64,000 nt of DNA from UBA1724 sp051884615 (GCA_051884615.1 JBJEVT010000031.1:70863-134862), one strand, 5' to 3'; positions 16,074 through 24,945 are shown, numbered from the stretch's first letter. Program-made: numbers and translations. The notes: generated by a model not told the origin, from the sequence alone.

Positions 16074-17666
16074 CTATTTCTTGGCGACTTTCCGGCGAAG
16101 GGTCTGGATGCACTCCCGCCGGGCGATGACCACGGAGACGCCGGGATGCCGCAGCTCCTCCTCGAAGACGGCCTCGTTTTCCTGATGCTTGGCGGGGAGG
16201 GGCAGAATCACCCGGATGTGCTCCCGGGGAACTCCCATGCCCGCCACAATCTCCTCCAGCTTGCCCACGGCGGCGGATTCCTGGCCGCCGGTCATGCCCA
16301 CGGTGAGATTGTCCAGGATGACCACGGTGACGGGGCTGTTCTCCCAGATGGCGTCCAGGAGGCCGGTCATGCCGGAGTGGGTGAAGGTGGAGTCTCCGAT
16401 GACGGCGACGGGATGTTTCATGCCGGCGTCGGCGGCGCCTTTGGCCATGGTGATGGAGGCGCCCATGTCCACGCAGGAGGTGATGGCGTTGTAGGGGGGC
16501 AGGGCGCCCAGGGTGTAGCAGCCGATGTCACCGAAGACCCGTGCGTCGCCCACCTTCTGGCAGGCTTCGTTGAGGGCGCGGTAGGTGTCGGCGTGGGGGC
16601 ATCCGTCGCAGAGTCTCGGGGGGCGCTGGCGGATGGTCTGGGCGGCGGGGAAGAGTTCGGGGGCGGCGAGTCCGCAGGCCAGCTGGATGGCCCGGGTGTT
16701 GAGTTCGCCGGTGCGGGGCAGGGTTCCGTCCAGCCGTCCCCGGATCTTGTCATTGCCCAGGGGTCCCCGGAGGGATTCCTCCACCACGGGCATGCCCTCT
16801 TCGACGACCAGGACCTTGTCGCAGGTGTCCAGGAGGGTTTGGAGCTGGGGGAGGGGGAGGGGGTACTGGGAGATCTTCAGCACGGGATGGGGGCACTTTC
16901 CGGCGAAGGCCTCCTGGAGATAGTTGTGGCCGATGCCGCAGGCCAGGATGCCCAGGGAGTGGTCGGGGCCGTCGGTGTAGGTGTTGAAGGGGGATTCCTG
17001 GCTGGCCTTCTGGAAGGCGTCCTGCTTGTCCAGGAGGGCCTGGTAGTTCCGCTTGGCGATGGCGGGGAGGAGGACATAGTGGCGGCTGTCCTCATGGAAG
17101 CGGATTTCGTTCTGGGGCAGGGGCTGGTCGGCCAGCTCCACGTCCGCGCGGGAGTGGGAGAGGCGGGTGGTGAGGCGCACCAGGACGGGGGTCCCCAGCT
17201 TTTCCGAGAGGGCGAAGCCGTAGGCGGGCATCTGGTAGGCCTCCTGCTGGGAGGCGGGTTCCAGCACGGGAATCATGGCGAATTTCCCGTAGAAGCGGCT
17301 GTCCTGCTCGTTCTGGGAGGAGTGCATGGAGGGATCGTCCGCCACGGTGACCAGCAGCCCCCCGTTGGCGCCGGTGATGGCGGCGTTCATGAAGCCGTCC
17401 GCGCAGGCGTTGAGGCCCACGTGCTTCATGCAGGCGATGGCCCGCCTGCCCATGTAGCTGGCGCCGATGGCCTCCTCCATGGCGGCCTTTTCATTGCAGG
17501 ACCACTGGCGGTGGATGTTGCGCTGTGCCGCCAGGGGGGACGCCTGGAAGTATTCCATGATTTCCGTGGAGGGCGTTCCGGGATAGGCATAGCAGGCGGA
17601 GACGCCGGCGTCGATGGCGCCCTGGGCGTAGGCCTCGTCGCCGAGAAGGAGTCGGATGGTAGGCAT
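16074..17666 (-). CDS. iorA: Indolepyruvate ferredoxin oxidoreductase, alpha subunit (short form)
   Basis: A 530-residue catalytic subunit. The N-terminal half has the pyrimidine-domain signature ACYAYPGTPSTEIMEYF; the C-terminal half carries the thiamine-diphosphate site, CDGCPHADTYRALNEAC (about residues 354-370), FGDIGCYTLGALPP and GDSTFTHSGMTGLLDA with a downstream Asn (ILDNLTVGMTGGQ). Many archaeal and bacterial IorA proteins are about 600-640 residues and end with a two-[4Fe-4S] ferredoxin domain; this one stops at ARRECIQTLRRKVAKK and lacks the Cys-rich tail. Similar short forms occur in some anaerobes, so this need not be a truncation. Its start at 17666 has no clear Shine-Dalgarno. 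Confidence 0.93.
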   Translation of the reverse strand: MPTIRLLLGDEAYAQGAIDAGVSACYAYPGTPSTEIMEYFQASPLAAQRNIHRQWSCNEKAAMEEAIGASYMGRRAIACMKHVGLNACADGFMNAAITGANGGLLVTVADDPSMHSSQNEQDSRFYGKFAMIPVLEPASQQEAYQMPAYGFALSEKLGTPVLVRLTTRLSHSRADVELADQPLPQNEIRFHEDSRHYVLLPAIAKRNYQALLDKQDAFQKASQESPFNTYTDGPDHSLGILACGIGHNYLQEAFAGKCPHPVLKISQYPLPLPQLQTLLDTCDKVLVVEEGMPVVEESLRGPLGNDKIRGRLDGTLPRTGELNTRAIQLACGLAAPELFPAAQTIRQRPPRLCDGCPHADTYRALNEACQKVGDARVFGDIGCYTLGALPPYNAITSCVDMGASITMAKGAADAGMKHPVAVIGDSTFTHSGMTGLLDAIWENSPVTVVILDNLTVGMTGGQESAAVGKLEEIVAGMGVPREHIRVILPLPAKHQENEAVFEEELRHPGVSVVIARRECIQTLRRKVAKK

Positions 17667-17724
17667 GGGATGTTGTGGATTGGGGGGTGGGAATGGGGAA
17701 GAAAGCGGGGAGAAAGCGGGGCGT

Positions 17725-18330
17725 TCAGGAGAATTTCTGCCGTCCGTTCAGAGCCAGGGCCAGGGAGGGGGTGTCGGCGTAGGAGAGGTCGGCGCCGGTG
17801 GGGACGCCGATGGCCAGGCGGGTGATGGCGAGCCCCTCCCGCTGGAAGTCGTCCAGGAGGAGTTTGGCGGTGGCTTGTCCCTCCACGTCGGTGCTGGTGG
17901 CGAGGATCATCTCCGTGACCTGGGGGTCGGCAAGGCGTTTGCGGAGGGGTTCCCAGCGCAGCTGTTCCGGCGTGACGCCGGAGAGGGGGGAGAAGCGTCC
18001 CCCCAGGACATGGTAGAGGCCGTGGAAGCATCCGGTGCGCTCGATGACCGGCACCTGGAGGGCGGTCTCCACCACGCAGATCTGGGAGCGGTCCCGGTTG
18101 GGGGAGGAGCAGATCTGGCACAGCCCCCCCTCGGTGTAGAAGCCGCAGACGGGGCAGGGAACCACCCGCTGGTGGAGCTGCACCAGCTCCTCGGCCAGGG
18201 CCTGAAGATCCGCGTCCGGCCAGCGGAGAAGTTCCCAGGCGTGGCGCTGGGCGGTCTGCGCCCCCACTCCCGGAAGTTTCCGAAGACGGGCGGCCAGCCT
18301 TTCCATGGCGGCGGGAAGCTTGATTTCCAT
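17725..18330 (-). CDS. recR: Recombination mediator protein RecR
   Basis: A 201-residue protein with the RecR order of parts: helix-hairpin-helix (LRKLPGVGAQTAQRHAWELL, residues 17-36), four-cysteine zinc site (CPVCGFYTEGGLCQIC), Toprim domain (ICVVETALQVPVIERTG, later EMILATSTDVEGQATA) and the C-terminal Walker-B-like ITRLAIGVPTGADLSYAD. It works with RecF/RecO to load RecA on gapped DNA. It lies 48 bases downstream of dnaX, the classical dnaX-recR pairing. Confidence 0.96.
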   Translation of the reverse strand: MEIKLPAAMERLAARLRKLPGVGAQTAQRHAWELLRWPDADLQALAEELVQLHQRVVPCPVCGFYTEGGLCQICSSPNRDRSQICVVETALQVPVIERTGCFHGLYHVLGGRFSPLSGVTPEQLRWEPLRKRLADPQVTEMILATSTDVEGQATAKLLLDDFQREGLAITRLAIGVPTGADLSYADTPSLALALNGRQKFS

Positions 18331-18378
18331 GACGATGGGGTGGCGGGAAGGGGATGGGGGAGGAAAGGGGGAGGAGGC

Positions 18379-20037
18379 CTAGGGATTCTCCGGGGAAGGG
18401 GGCAGGGGCACCACGCCATCGTAGGGCTCGAAGCCCAGGGCGGAAATGACGGCCTTCACCGCCGGCTCCTTCTTCATGGCGGCCATCTCGGCCTTGGTGG
18501 CTCTCCGGAATCCGCTCTGGGTCAGTTCGTCCACGGGAGTGGTGGCGGCCCCCACGCTCTCCTCCCCCACGGGCGCTCCCTGGAAGATGTCCTGCTCCAC
18601 CACGGGAGGACACTCCTCCCGCACTTCCCACACTTCCTCCACCACAGGTGTAGGTTCCACAACAGGGGTAGGTGCAGGGGCGGGCGCGGGTGCGGGGGCA
18701 ACTTGCGCCACAGGAGCAGGGGCGGGTGCGGGTGCGACCACGGGAGCGGGGGCAGGAGCAGGAGCAGGAGCAGGAGCAGGGGCTGGCGCGGGAGCAGGGG
18801 CTGGCGCGGGAGCAGGGGCGGGGGTTGTGGCGGCTTCGGCGAGGGCGGGGGGGATGCGGGGAGTGATTTCCTCCTTGGGGATGAGTCCGCTGATGACGTT
18901 CAGGTGGGTCAGGACGTCATCCAGGGTGGCGCTGTGGATGTCGCTGATGATCTGCGCCACCAGGACTTCCAGGGCGATTCTCTTGTTCAGGCAGTCCCGG
19001 AAGAGCTGTTCCTGGGCCACCAGGGTGGAGAGGACCCGGCGCAGGAGCTGGGGCGGGACGGTCCGGGCGGTGGTGGCGAGCTCCTGCAGCTCGTCCACGC
19101 TGACCTCAAGGAACTTTCCGGCGTCCTGGCAGCATCCGGCCAGCATCAGATTGCGGAAATATCCCACCAGGTCGCCGTAGACCTTCTCCAAATCCCGTCC
19201 GGAGTTGGCGAGATTGGCGATGACATCCAGCACCCGGGCGATGTCGTTGGCCAGGATTCCCCGCGCCATTTCCCGGAGTTCCGTGCCGGAGGCCAAACCG
19301 AAGATCTGGATGACGTCCGCTTCCCGGATGGTCTCCTCGGCGGTGGCGCCGCCGCAGAAGGCGATGATCTGGTCCAGGATGGACTGGGCGTCCCGCATGC
19401 CGCCGTCCGCGGCCCGGGCGATGCAGGCCAGCGCCGCATCCTCCACGAAGAGCTGTTCCGACTTGGCGATCTGGCGCAGGCGTTCCATGATGAGGGGGAC
19501 GGGGATGCGGCGCAGGTCGAAGCGCTGGCAGCGGGAGATGATGGTGGGCAGGATCTTATGGGGCTCGGTGGTGGCGAAGAGGAACTTCACATAGGCCGGG
19601 GGTTCCTCCAGGGTCTTCAGGAGGGCGTTCCACGCGGCGTTGGAAAGCATGTGGACTTCGTCGATGATGTAGATCTTGTATTTGCTCTTGGCGGGGGGGT
19701 AGAGGACCTGGTCCCGGATCTTCCGCATGTCTTCCACGCCATTGTGGCTGGCGGCGTCGATTTCAATGACGTCCAGGGAGTTCCCCGCGGCGATCTCCTG
19801 GCAGGATTCGCAGTGGCAGCAGGGTTCGCCGTCCACGGGATTCTGGCAGTTCAACGCCTTGGCGAAGATGCGCGCGGAGGTGGTTTTGCCGATGCCCCGG
19901 GAGCCCACGAAGAGATAGGCGTGTCCCAGCCGCCCGCTCCGAAGGGCGTTCTTCAGGGTGCGGGCGATATGCTCCTGGCCTACAACCTCCGAAAAGGTCT
20001 GGGGACGCCACTTCCTCGCCAATACTTGATAGGTCAT
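18379..20037 (-). CDS. dnaX: DNA polymerase III subunit gamma/tau
   Basis: A 552-residue clamp-loader ATPase. Near the N-terminus lie ARKWRPQTFSEVVGQEHIAR, the Walker A loop VGSRGIGKTTSARIF (about residues 44-58), a zinc module CCHCESC, Walker B IIDEVHMLS and the sensor FATTEPHK. From about residue 400 a long Ala-Pro repeat (DNA about 18650-18830) links to a short C-terminal domain. The start at 20037 is set by GAGGAG a few bases upstream; a start 12 codons earlier is rejected. No obvious slippery A-run for a gamma frameshift was seen, so the two-product arrangement known in E. coli is not supported here. SRP RNA lies directly upstream. Confidence 0.96.
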   Translation of the reverse strand: MTYQVLARKWRPQTFSEVVGQEHIARTLKNALRSGRLGHAYLFVGSRGIGKTTSARIFAKALNCQNPVDGEPCCHCESCQEIAAGNSLDVIEIDAASHNGVEDMRKIRDQVLYPPAKSKYKIYIIDEVHMLSNAAWNALLKTLEEPPAYVKFLFATTEPHKILPTIISRCQRFDLRRIPVPLIMERLRQIAKSEQLFVEDAALACIARAADGGMRDAQSILDQIIAFCGGATAEETIREADVIQIFGLASGTELREMARGILANDIARVLDVIANLANSGRDLEKVYGDLVGYFRNLMLAGCCQDAGKFLEVSVDELQELATTARTVPPQLLRRVLSTLVAQEQLFRDCLNKRIALEVLVAQIISDIHSATLDDVLTHLNVISGLIPKEEITPRIPPALAEAATTPAPAPAPAPAPAPAPAPAPAPAPAPAPVVAPAPAPAPVAQVAPAPAPAPAPTPVVEPTPVVEEVWEVREECPPVVEQDIFQGAPVGEESVGAATTPVDELTQSGFRRATKAEMAAMKKEPAVKAVISALGFEPYDGVVPLPPSPENP

Positions 20038-20147
20038 CTCCTCTCCTCGGTCCTGCCGACGAAACGGGGACACCCCTCCGACTCTCTCACTCCACCCAGG
20101 GAGGAGCGGGATTCCAGAAAACGGCTTCCCCTACATCCAAATCCAAA

Positions 20148-20277
20148 AAAAAAAGCCATGCCGCCTGCCCCGGAATGACTGGCACCCAAGTTGCATGCTT
20201 AGGGCTGCTTGGTTCCCCATCTGACCCGGTTCACAGACACCTTGCCGCACAGGTTCCGACACAAGCGACATGACAAG
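20148..20277 (-). ncRNA. ffs: Signal recognition particle RNA (4.5S/scRNA type)
   Basis: On the minus strand the conserved SRP domain IV is readable: GGGTCAG (up to 20221), A, the TGG/CCA stem closing a GGAA tetraloop (20216-20213), then AGCAG (20209-20205) and CCCTAAGC. The ends pair: GTCATGTCGCTTGT near 20274-20261 is complementary, with G-U pairs, to GCAGGCGGCATGGC near 20168-20155, and a run of ten T (20154-20145) ends the gene. The RNA binds Ffh for co-translational membrane targeting. Position just upstream of dnaX matches the Bacillus scr-dnaX arrangement. The ends are estimates. Confidence 0.88.
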
Positions 20278-20281
20278 CCCT

Positions 20282-20310
20282 AATATAAGACCTCCCCAGC
20301 GGCTTTGCCC
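20282..20310 (-). promoter_or_regulatory. Candidate promoter of the SRP RNA gene
   Basis: On the minus strand GGGCAA (20310-20305) and TATATT (20287-20282) are separated by 17 bases, placing the start point near 20275, where the terminal helix of the RNA begins. The -35 is weaker than in the other stable-RNA promoters of the window (TTGCAA). Confidence 0.6.
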
Positions 20311-20340
20311 ATTCCCCATCCCCTTTTTGAGAAAAAGACA

Positions 20341-20580
20341 ACACTGCCGAAAACACGGGACGCTGCCGCTTTGACACGGGACGCACGGAGGCGCCTGCGG
20401 CGCACGCGGAGGACACGGAGGGTTTAAACACGGAGGACACGGAAGCGCCTGCGGCGCACGCGGAGAGCACAGAGAGGGCAAAGCCTGCCGCTTCAACAGG
20501 TCGGCCACGGAATCCCCGCCGATCTATGATTTTATGATGTAACTCCTAGACCCTCCAGACCCTCTGGATTTCTGGATTTC
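20341..20580. repeat. Composite intergenic repeat copy 2
   Basis: Module A: GACGCTGCCGCTTTGACACG at about 20359, then two exact copies of the 21-bp unit beginning GCGCCTGCGGCGCACGCGGA (20391-20411 and 20445-20465) within GGACACGGAG-type sequence, and a further CTGCCGCTTCAACA near 20485. Module B: 9-bp periodic CTAGACCCT, CCAGACCCT, CTGGATTTC at 20546-20572. No gene lies between the glgB stop (20603) and the SRP promoter. Confidence 0.75.
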
Positions 20581-20602
20581 CCCTCATTTTGGCGGGTTGG
20601 GG

Positions 20603-22690
20603 TCACAGGGCGGGGCCGCTGGCGCCCTGGATGCCGTCCAGACATTCCAGGACCAGGGCGGTTCTGGCGGGGAGATAGATGGAGAGGGCGCGGGGCTGGT
20701 CCCCGGGGGCCTGGTTGTAGAAATGCTGTCCGGGCTGGATTCTGCCGAAGCCGTTGAAGGGGAGGGCGTCGGAATCCAGGACGAGGGCGTACTCCCGTCC
20801 CTGGCAGGGGACGGAGAGATTTTCATAGGAGTCGGTGGGATGGAAATTCAGAGCGAAGAGGAGTCCATCCCGTTCAAAGAGGAGGAGATGCCTGGTTTGG
20901 TCCACGTCCCTGCGTTCCGCGGGGTTCTGGAAGAATCCGGGGTGTCTCCGGAGCAGTTGGATCATGGCGTGGTCGAAAGCCAGGAGGGGCTGGTATCGGA
21001 GATTGGGGTCGTCGGCGAGGTCCCAGCGTCTTCTGGCGTGGTCGTAGGACCATCCGTTTCCTTCCCGGGGGAAATCCAGCCATTCCGGGTGTCCGAACTC
21101 GTTGCCCATGAAATTGAGGTAGCCGCTCTTGCCGGTGGCGGCGGTGGCGAGGCGTGCCATTTTATGGAGGGCGATGCCCCGGTCCACCAGGAGATTCTGG
21201 CTTTGCAGATCCATGGCGTTGTACATGGCGTTGCCCAGGCACCGGAAGAGGAAGGTCTGGCCGCCCACCAGGGCCTGGTCGTGGCATTCCACATAGGAGA
21301 GGGTCTTCTCTTCCTGGCGCCCGTTGTTCAGCTCGTACCAGAGGGCCTCCATGTCCCAGTATTCGTCGGGGCGGTCCAGGAGTTTGAACCACAGGTCCGT
21401 GACGCCCATGGCCAGGCGGTAGTCGAAGCCGATGCCGCCCTCCTCCACGGGCAGGGCCAGTCCGGGCATGCCGGAGATGTCCTCGGCGATGGTGAGGGCG
21501 GGGCGTTTCAGGGCGTGGCACACCTGGTTGGCCATGGTGAGATAGGCCACCGCGTCCCAGTCCACGTTGGGCCCGAAATATTCCTGGTATCCCTGGAAGG
21601 CGTGTCCCAGCCCGTGGTCGAAGTAGAGCATGCTGGTGACGCCGTCGAAGCGGAAGCCGTCCAGGTGGTATTCCTCCAGCCAGTATCGGCAGTTGGAGAG
21701 GAGGAATCGGGCGACCTGGGGTTTTCCGTAGTTGAAGCAGTAGGAGTTCCAGGCGGGATGTTCTCCCCGGGGGCCGTCGTGGAAGAACTGGGTGCGGCTG
21801 CCGCAGAGGTTGCCCAGCCCCTCCAGCTCGTTCTTCACGGAGTGGGAGTGGACCAGGTCCATGACCACCCGGAGTCCCATGCCGTGGGCGGTGTCCACCA
21901 GTTCCTTCAGGTCGTCGGGAGTGCCGAAGAGTTCCTCCGGGGCGAAGAAGTTGGCCACATGGTATCCGAAGGAGGCGTAGTAGGGATGCTGGGCCACGGC
22001 CATCAGCTGGAGGCAGGTGTATCCCTCCTGGGCGATGCGGGGCAGGGTCTTCTGGAGGAACTCCTGGAAGGTGCCGGCCTTGGGCTCCGGCTGGGCGATT
22101 CCCACATGGGTCTCGTAGACCAGCATCTGGGGCGCGGGGGGCACCGCGTCGTTCTTCCAGGGATAGGGGGTCCCGCTCTCCCGCACCACGGCGTTGAAGA
22201 GGACATTCCCCCCGGGCTGGGCCTCCCGGCGCACCTGGGTGGTGGCGGTGGGGAGGCGCCATCCATTGCCGCCCTCCCATTCCACATAGAGCTGGCAGGC
22301 CTGCCCCTCCTTCATCAACTCCTCCGGCACCTCCAGCTGCCAGTCCTCCGTCCCCTCCACGGGATGGAGCTCGAACCAGGGGGAGGTGGCCCAGTGGTTG
22401 AACTCCCCCATGAGATGGACCGACTTGGCGCCGGGGAGCCATTCCCGGAAGCGCCAGGTGCCGTTGGGGAGGCGGTGGAAGCCGTAGCGTTCATGCCAGT
22501 CGGCGGCTTCCAGGAGGGTGCTCGCGCCGCAATGGTCCAGCAGCTCCCGCCGGCGCCGCTCCACGAACTCCTGCCGTTCCCGGAAGGGTTCCTGGAAGGG
22601 CAGGAGCCAGGGGTCCCGGAAGAGTCCCGGCAGGGGCGGGGCGGGGGTGGTGTCCTGGGCCGGGGCGTTGGGGGCGGTGGGAAGGGCCAT
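20603..22690 (-). CDS. glgB: 1,4-alpha-glucan branching enzyme, GH13
   Basis: About 695 residues. The N-terminus has a CBM48 domain (YGFHRLPNGTWRFREWLPGA, then VHLMGEFNHW), and the catalytic GH13 barrel shows DLVHSHSVKNE, DGFRFDGVTSMLY with the nucleophile Asp, LTIAEDISGMPGL with the acid Glu and YVECHDQAL with the third Asp. The N-terminal features resemble the eukaryote-like GH13_8 branching enzymes. It makes alpha-1,6 branches in glycogen. Start taken at 22690 (ALPTAPNAP follows the Met); an upstream ATG at 22759 would overlap glgA by 16 bases and add 23 Arg/Pro-rich residues. It forms a cluster with glgA. Confidence 0.92.
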   Translation of the reverse strand: MALPTAPNAPAQDTTPAPPLPGLFRDPWLLPFQEPFRERQEFVERRRRELLDHCGASTLLEAADWHERYGFHRLPNGTWRFREWLPGAKSVHLMGEFNHWATSPWFELHPVEGTEDWQLEVPEELMKEGQACQLYVEWEGGNGWRLPTATTQVRREAQPGGNVLFNAVVRESGTPYPWKNDAVPPAPQMLVYETHVGIAQPEPKAGTFQEFLQKTLPRIAQEGYTCLQLMAVAQHPYYASFGYHVANFFAPEELFGTPDDLKELVDTAHGMGLRVVMDLVHSHSVKNELEGLGNLCGSRTQFFHDGPRGEHPAWNSYCFNYGKPQVARFLLSNCRYWLEEYHLDGFRFDGVTSMLYFDHGLGHAFQGYQEYFGPNVDWDAVAYLTMANQVCHALKRPALTIAEDISGMPGLALPVEEGGIGFDYRLAMGVTDLWFKLLDRPDEYWDMEALWYELNNGRQEEKTLSYVECHDQALVGGQTFLFRCLGNAMYNAMDLQSQNLLVDRGIALHKMARLATAATGKSGYLNFMGNEFGHPEWLDFPREGNGWSYDHARRRWDLADDPNLRYQPLLAFDHAMIQLLRRHPGFFQNPAERRDVDQTRHLLLFERDGLLFALNFHPTDSYENLSVPCQGREYALVLDSDALPFNGFGRIQPGQHFYNQAPGDQPRALSIYLPARTALVLECLDGIQGASGPAL

Positions 22691-22743
22691 GGGGGTGGGG
22701 AGGGCGTGGCGTCTTGGCGGGGGCGGGTCGAGGGGGCGGCGCC

Positions 22744-24417
22744 TCAGTTGGCGTTCCATTCCACCAGTTTCCGGTGGAGCATCTTCTCGTAGAGGTCGAT
22801 GTATGCCTGGGCGGTCTGGCGGTGGTTGAAGCGGTTTTTGCTCTCCACCATGATGCGCCGGATCTCCCGCTCCCGGATTTCCGCGGGCTGGGCCCAGAAA
22901 TTCATGGCCTGGTCGATGGCCCAGAAGAGCCCGCGGTCGTCGAAGTTCTTGAAGACGAAGCCATTGCCGGTGTGGGCATGGACATCCAGGTCGGTGACCG
23001 TGTCGTGGAGGCCGCCGGTGTCGTGGACCAGGGGCAGGCTTCCGTAGATGGGGGCGGTCATCTGGGGCAGTCCGCAGGGCTCGTAGCTGGAGGGCATCAG
23101 CACGAAGTCGGAGGCGGCGTAGCCGTGCTTGGAGAGCGCCTTGTCGAAGGAGAGGACGGCCACCAGGCTGTGGAACTTGTGCTGGTCGGCGATGGAGCGG
23201 AAGACATTCTGGTAGGGGCCGTCGGCCACGAAGGCGAACTGGATCTGGCGGTCCCAGTATTTGTGGATGACCTCGTAGAGGATGTCGGAGAGGAGCTGGG
23301 GTCCCTTCTGGATGGGGTCCAGGCGGGAGGGCCAGAAGAAGAGGGGGGCGTCGGGATTCACCTGGAGGCCCAGCTTCTTCTGGAAATCGGCCTTGATCTT
23401 CCGCTTGCTCTCCGCATGGGTTTCCGGGGTGTAGTGGAGTTCCAGCTCGGGGTCGCAGGAGGGGTCGTCGTCGGGGTCGGGGGCGTTGAGGATGCCCGCC
23501 GCCACGCCGGCGTAGTATTTGTTGGCGATTTCGTTGCGGATGTAGGCGGGGATGAATCCGATGCGTCCGTCCACGATTTCCTTGAGGAAGGTGGGGGAGA
23601 CGGTGTTGATGAAGTGGCTGGCGAAGATGCCGGAGGTGAGGAAGTCCACCTGGTTGGAGGAGCGGCTTTCCTCGTAGGAGTAGGGCGGTCTCTCGAAGTA
23701 GAGGTTGTGCCAGAAGAAGGCGGCGTCGATGCCGGCGTCCTCGATCTGCTCCATGGTGGTCTTCTGGGTGTGGATGTTGTGGACCGTGAAGAGGCTGGGG
23801 ATGTGCATCCGGCGGGCGAAGGCGGGCAGCAGTCCGGTCATCCAGTCGTTGCAGTGGATCAGGTCGGGCTGGAGTTCCGGGATGGTGTGGTTGATGATTT
23901 CCCGCTGGAAGGCCAGGCTGATGCGCTTGGAACGCTCCGGGTCGGCGGAATAGACCCGCTCCCGGTAGTTGAAGATGTAGTCCTTGGCGAAATGCACCCG
24001 CTCCTCCGGCACCGCGCTGGAGAGCTGGAGGCGCCGCTTCTCGTAATGGTCCAGCTTGCTGGGGTCGATGTGGTAGAGCTTCCGGTAGAAGGGCAGCGCC
24101 ACATGGACGTCCGCGCCCATGTTGTAGAGGGCGGAGACCAGGGAGGCGGAGACATCGGCCAGTCCTCCCGCCTTGGAGGAGTAGGAGACCTGCTGGTTGG
24201 TCAAATCGCTATACTGGTTGGTGCCGAAGCCGTTGTTGAGAATCTCCTGGGGCAGATAGGTGATTTCCGGGGTGACCACCAGGATTTTCGGGCAGTCCGC
24301 GCTGGGCGCGCCTTCCCGGCGCAGCACCTGGACGTCCGCCTTCGTGTCCATAAGTTCCTCCACACTCTTGGTGGGGACAAGCCGAGGCGCAGGATTTTGA
24401 CGTTTCATTTTTCCCAT
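22744..24417 (-). CDS. glgA: Glycogen synthase, GT5 family
   Basis: About 557 residues. The ADP-glucose-binding loop SSKAGGLADVSASLVSAL (about residues 77-94) is the KxGGLxDV signature; VHNIHTQKTTMEQIEDAG, IHCNDWMTGLLPAFAR and the C-terminal MPSSYEPCGLPQM (with the retaining-GT EPCGL) fit GT5 starch/glycogen synthases. It extends alpha-1,4-glucan chains from ADP-glucose. The N-terminal ~40 residues before KILVVTPEI are an unusual basic extension. Start at 24417 or 24408 cannot be decided; neither has a Shine-Dalgarno. Downstream glgB follows closely. Confidence 0.92.
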   Translation of the reverse strand: MGKMKRQNPAPRLVPTKSVEELMDTKADVQVLRREGAPSADCPKILVVTPEITYLPQEILNNGFGTNQYSDLTNQQVSYSSKAGGLADVSASLVSALYNMGADVHVALPFYRKLYHIDPSKLDHYEKRRLQLSSAVPEERVHFAKDYIFNYRERVYSADPERSKRISLAFQREIINHTIPELQPDLIHCNDWMTGLLPAFARRMHIPSLFTVHNIHTQKTTMEQIEDAGIDAAFFWHNLYFERPPYSYEESRSSNQVDFLTSGIFASHFINTVSPTFLKEIVDGRIGFIPAYIRNEIANKYYAGVAAGILNAPDPDDDPSCDPELELHYTPETHAESKRKIKADFQKKLGLQVNPDAPLFFWPSRLDPIQKGPQLLSDILYEVIHKYWDRQIQFAFVADGPYQNVFRSIADQHKFHSLVAVLSFDKALSKHGYAASDFVLMPSSYEPCGLPQMTAPIYGSLPLVHDTGGLHDTVTDLDVHAHTGNGFVFKNFDDRGLFWAIDQAMNFWAQPAEIREREIRRIMVESKNRFNHRQTAQAYIDLYEKMLHRKLVEWNAN

Positions 24418-24600
24418 GGTTCTGGTTGCCGGCAGGGGGTGTGGTCTGCCGTGGTGGGCGGGGGGAGGCAAAATCGGCGGCCGTCCGGGGAGAGTCGGCG
24501 CCCGCCCCTGGTTCCCTCCCGGGAAGGGGAGGACGGGGGCGGGGAAGTCAGATCGCCGGGGGCGGGCTCTGGGGGCGGGGGGAAAAGCGGGGGGAGGATG

Positions 24601-24945
24601 TCACTGCGGGCCCACGACGATGACGTTGTTGCTGCCGCCGAAGTCGTTGGGGGCTTCCACGGGGTTCGTGGGATCGAGGATCCACTGCCCGTCCACCACC
24701 AGCTTGTATTGATAGGTCCCGTTCTTCAGGAGGAAGCACACCGTGTATTCGCCGTTGCCCTCCTTGTCCACCAGAGGACGGGCCTGGGGATCCCAGTCAT
24801 TGAAGGTGCCGGCAACGGTGACCTGGTGGCCGGGATCGCCATGGTAGCGGAAGACAACGCGGTGCCCGCGGGGCTGGCCCGCCCGGGGGCTGGACTTCAG
24901 ACGCCGTTTCGCGGGGGCGGGGGATTTCTCTTTCGGGGTGGCCAT
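24601..24945 (-). CDS. Stand-alone glycogen-binding (CBM48/AMPK-beta-like) protein
   Basis: A 114-residue protein: a basic Lys/Pro/Ala-rich N-tail of about 30 residues followed by one carbohydrate-binding module with VTVAGTFNDWDPQARPL, then YTVCFLLKNGTYQYKLVVDG and WILDPTNP, the hallmarks of the CBM48 / AMPK-beta glycogen-binding domain. No catalytic domain follows. The start is fixed by AGGAGG 7 bases upstream of 24945. As the first gene before glgA and glgB it likely tethers or regulates glycogen enzymes at the granule; this role is inferred. Confidence 0.88.
   Translation of the reverse strand: MATPKEKSPAPAKRRLKSSPRAGQPRGHRVVFRYHGDPGHQVTVAGTFNDWDPQARPLVDKEGNGEYTVCFLLKNGTYQYKLVVDGQWILDPTNPVEAPNDFGGSNNVIVVGPQ

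Noticed and set aside
18640..18840. Repetitive DNA considered as a CRISPR array or tandem repeat locus
   Set aside because: The repeat units are 3-6 bases and in frame with dnaX; they encode the Ala-Pro linker. There are no spacer-like unique segments.
20037..20073. Upstream start for DnaX (12 extra residues)
   Set aside because: The ATG at 20037 has GAGGAG immediately upstream, and the conserved protein starts there; the extra residues are not part of the family pattern.
22690..22759. Earlier start of glgB overlapping glgA by 16 bases
   Set aside because: The added 23 residues are Arg/Pro-rich with no conserved character. It remains possible but is less likely than the start at 22690.
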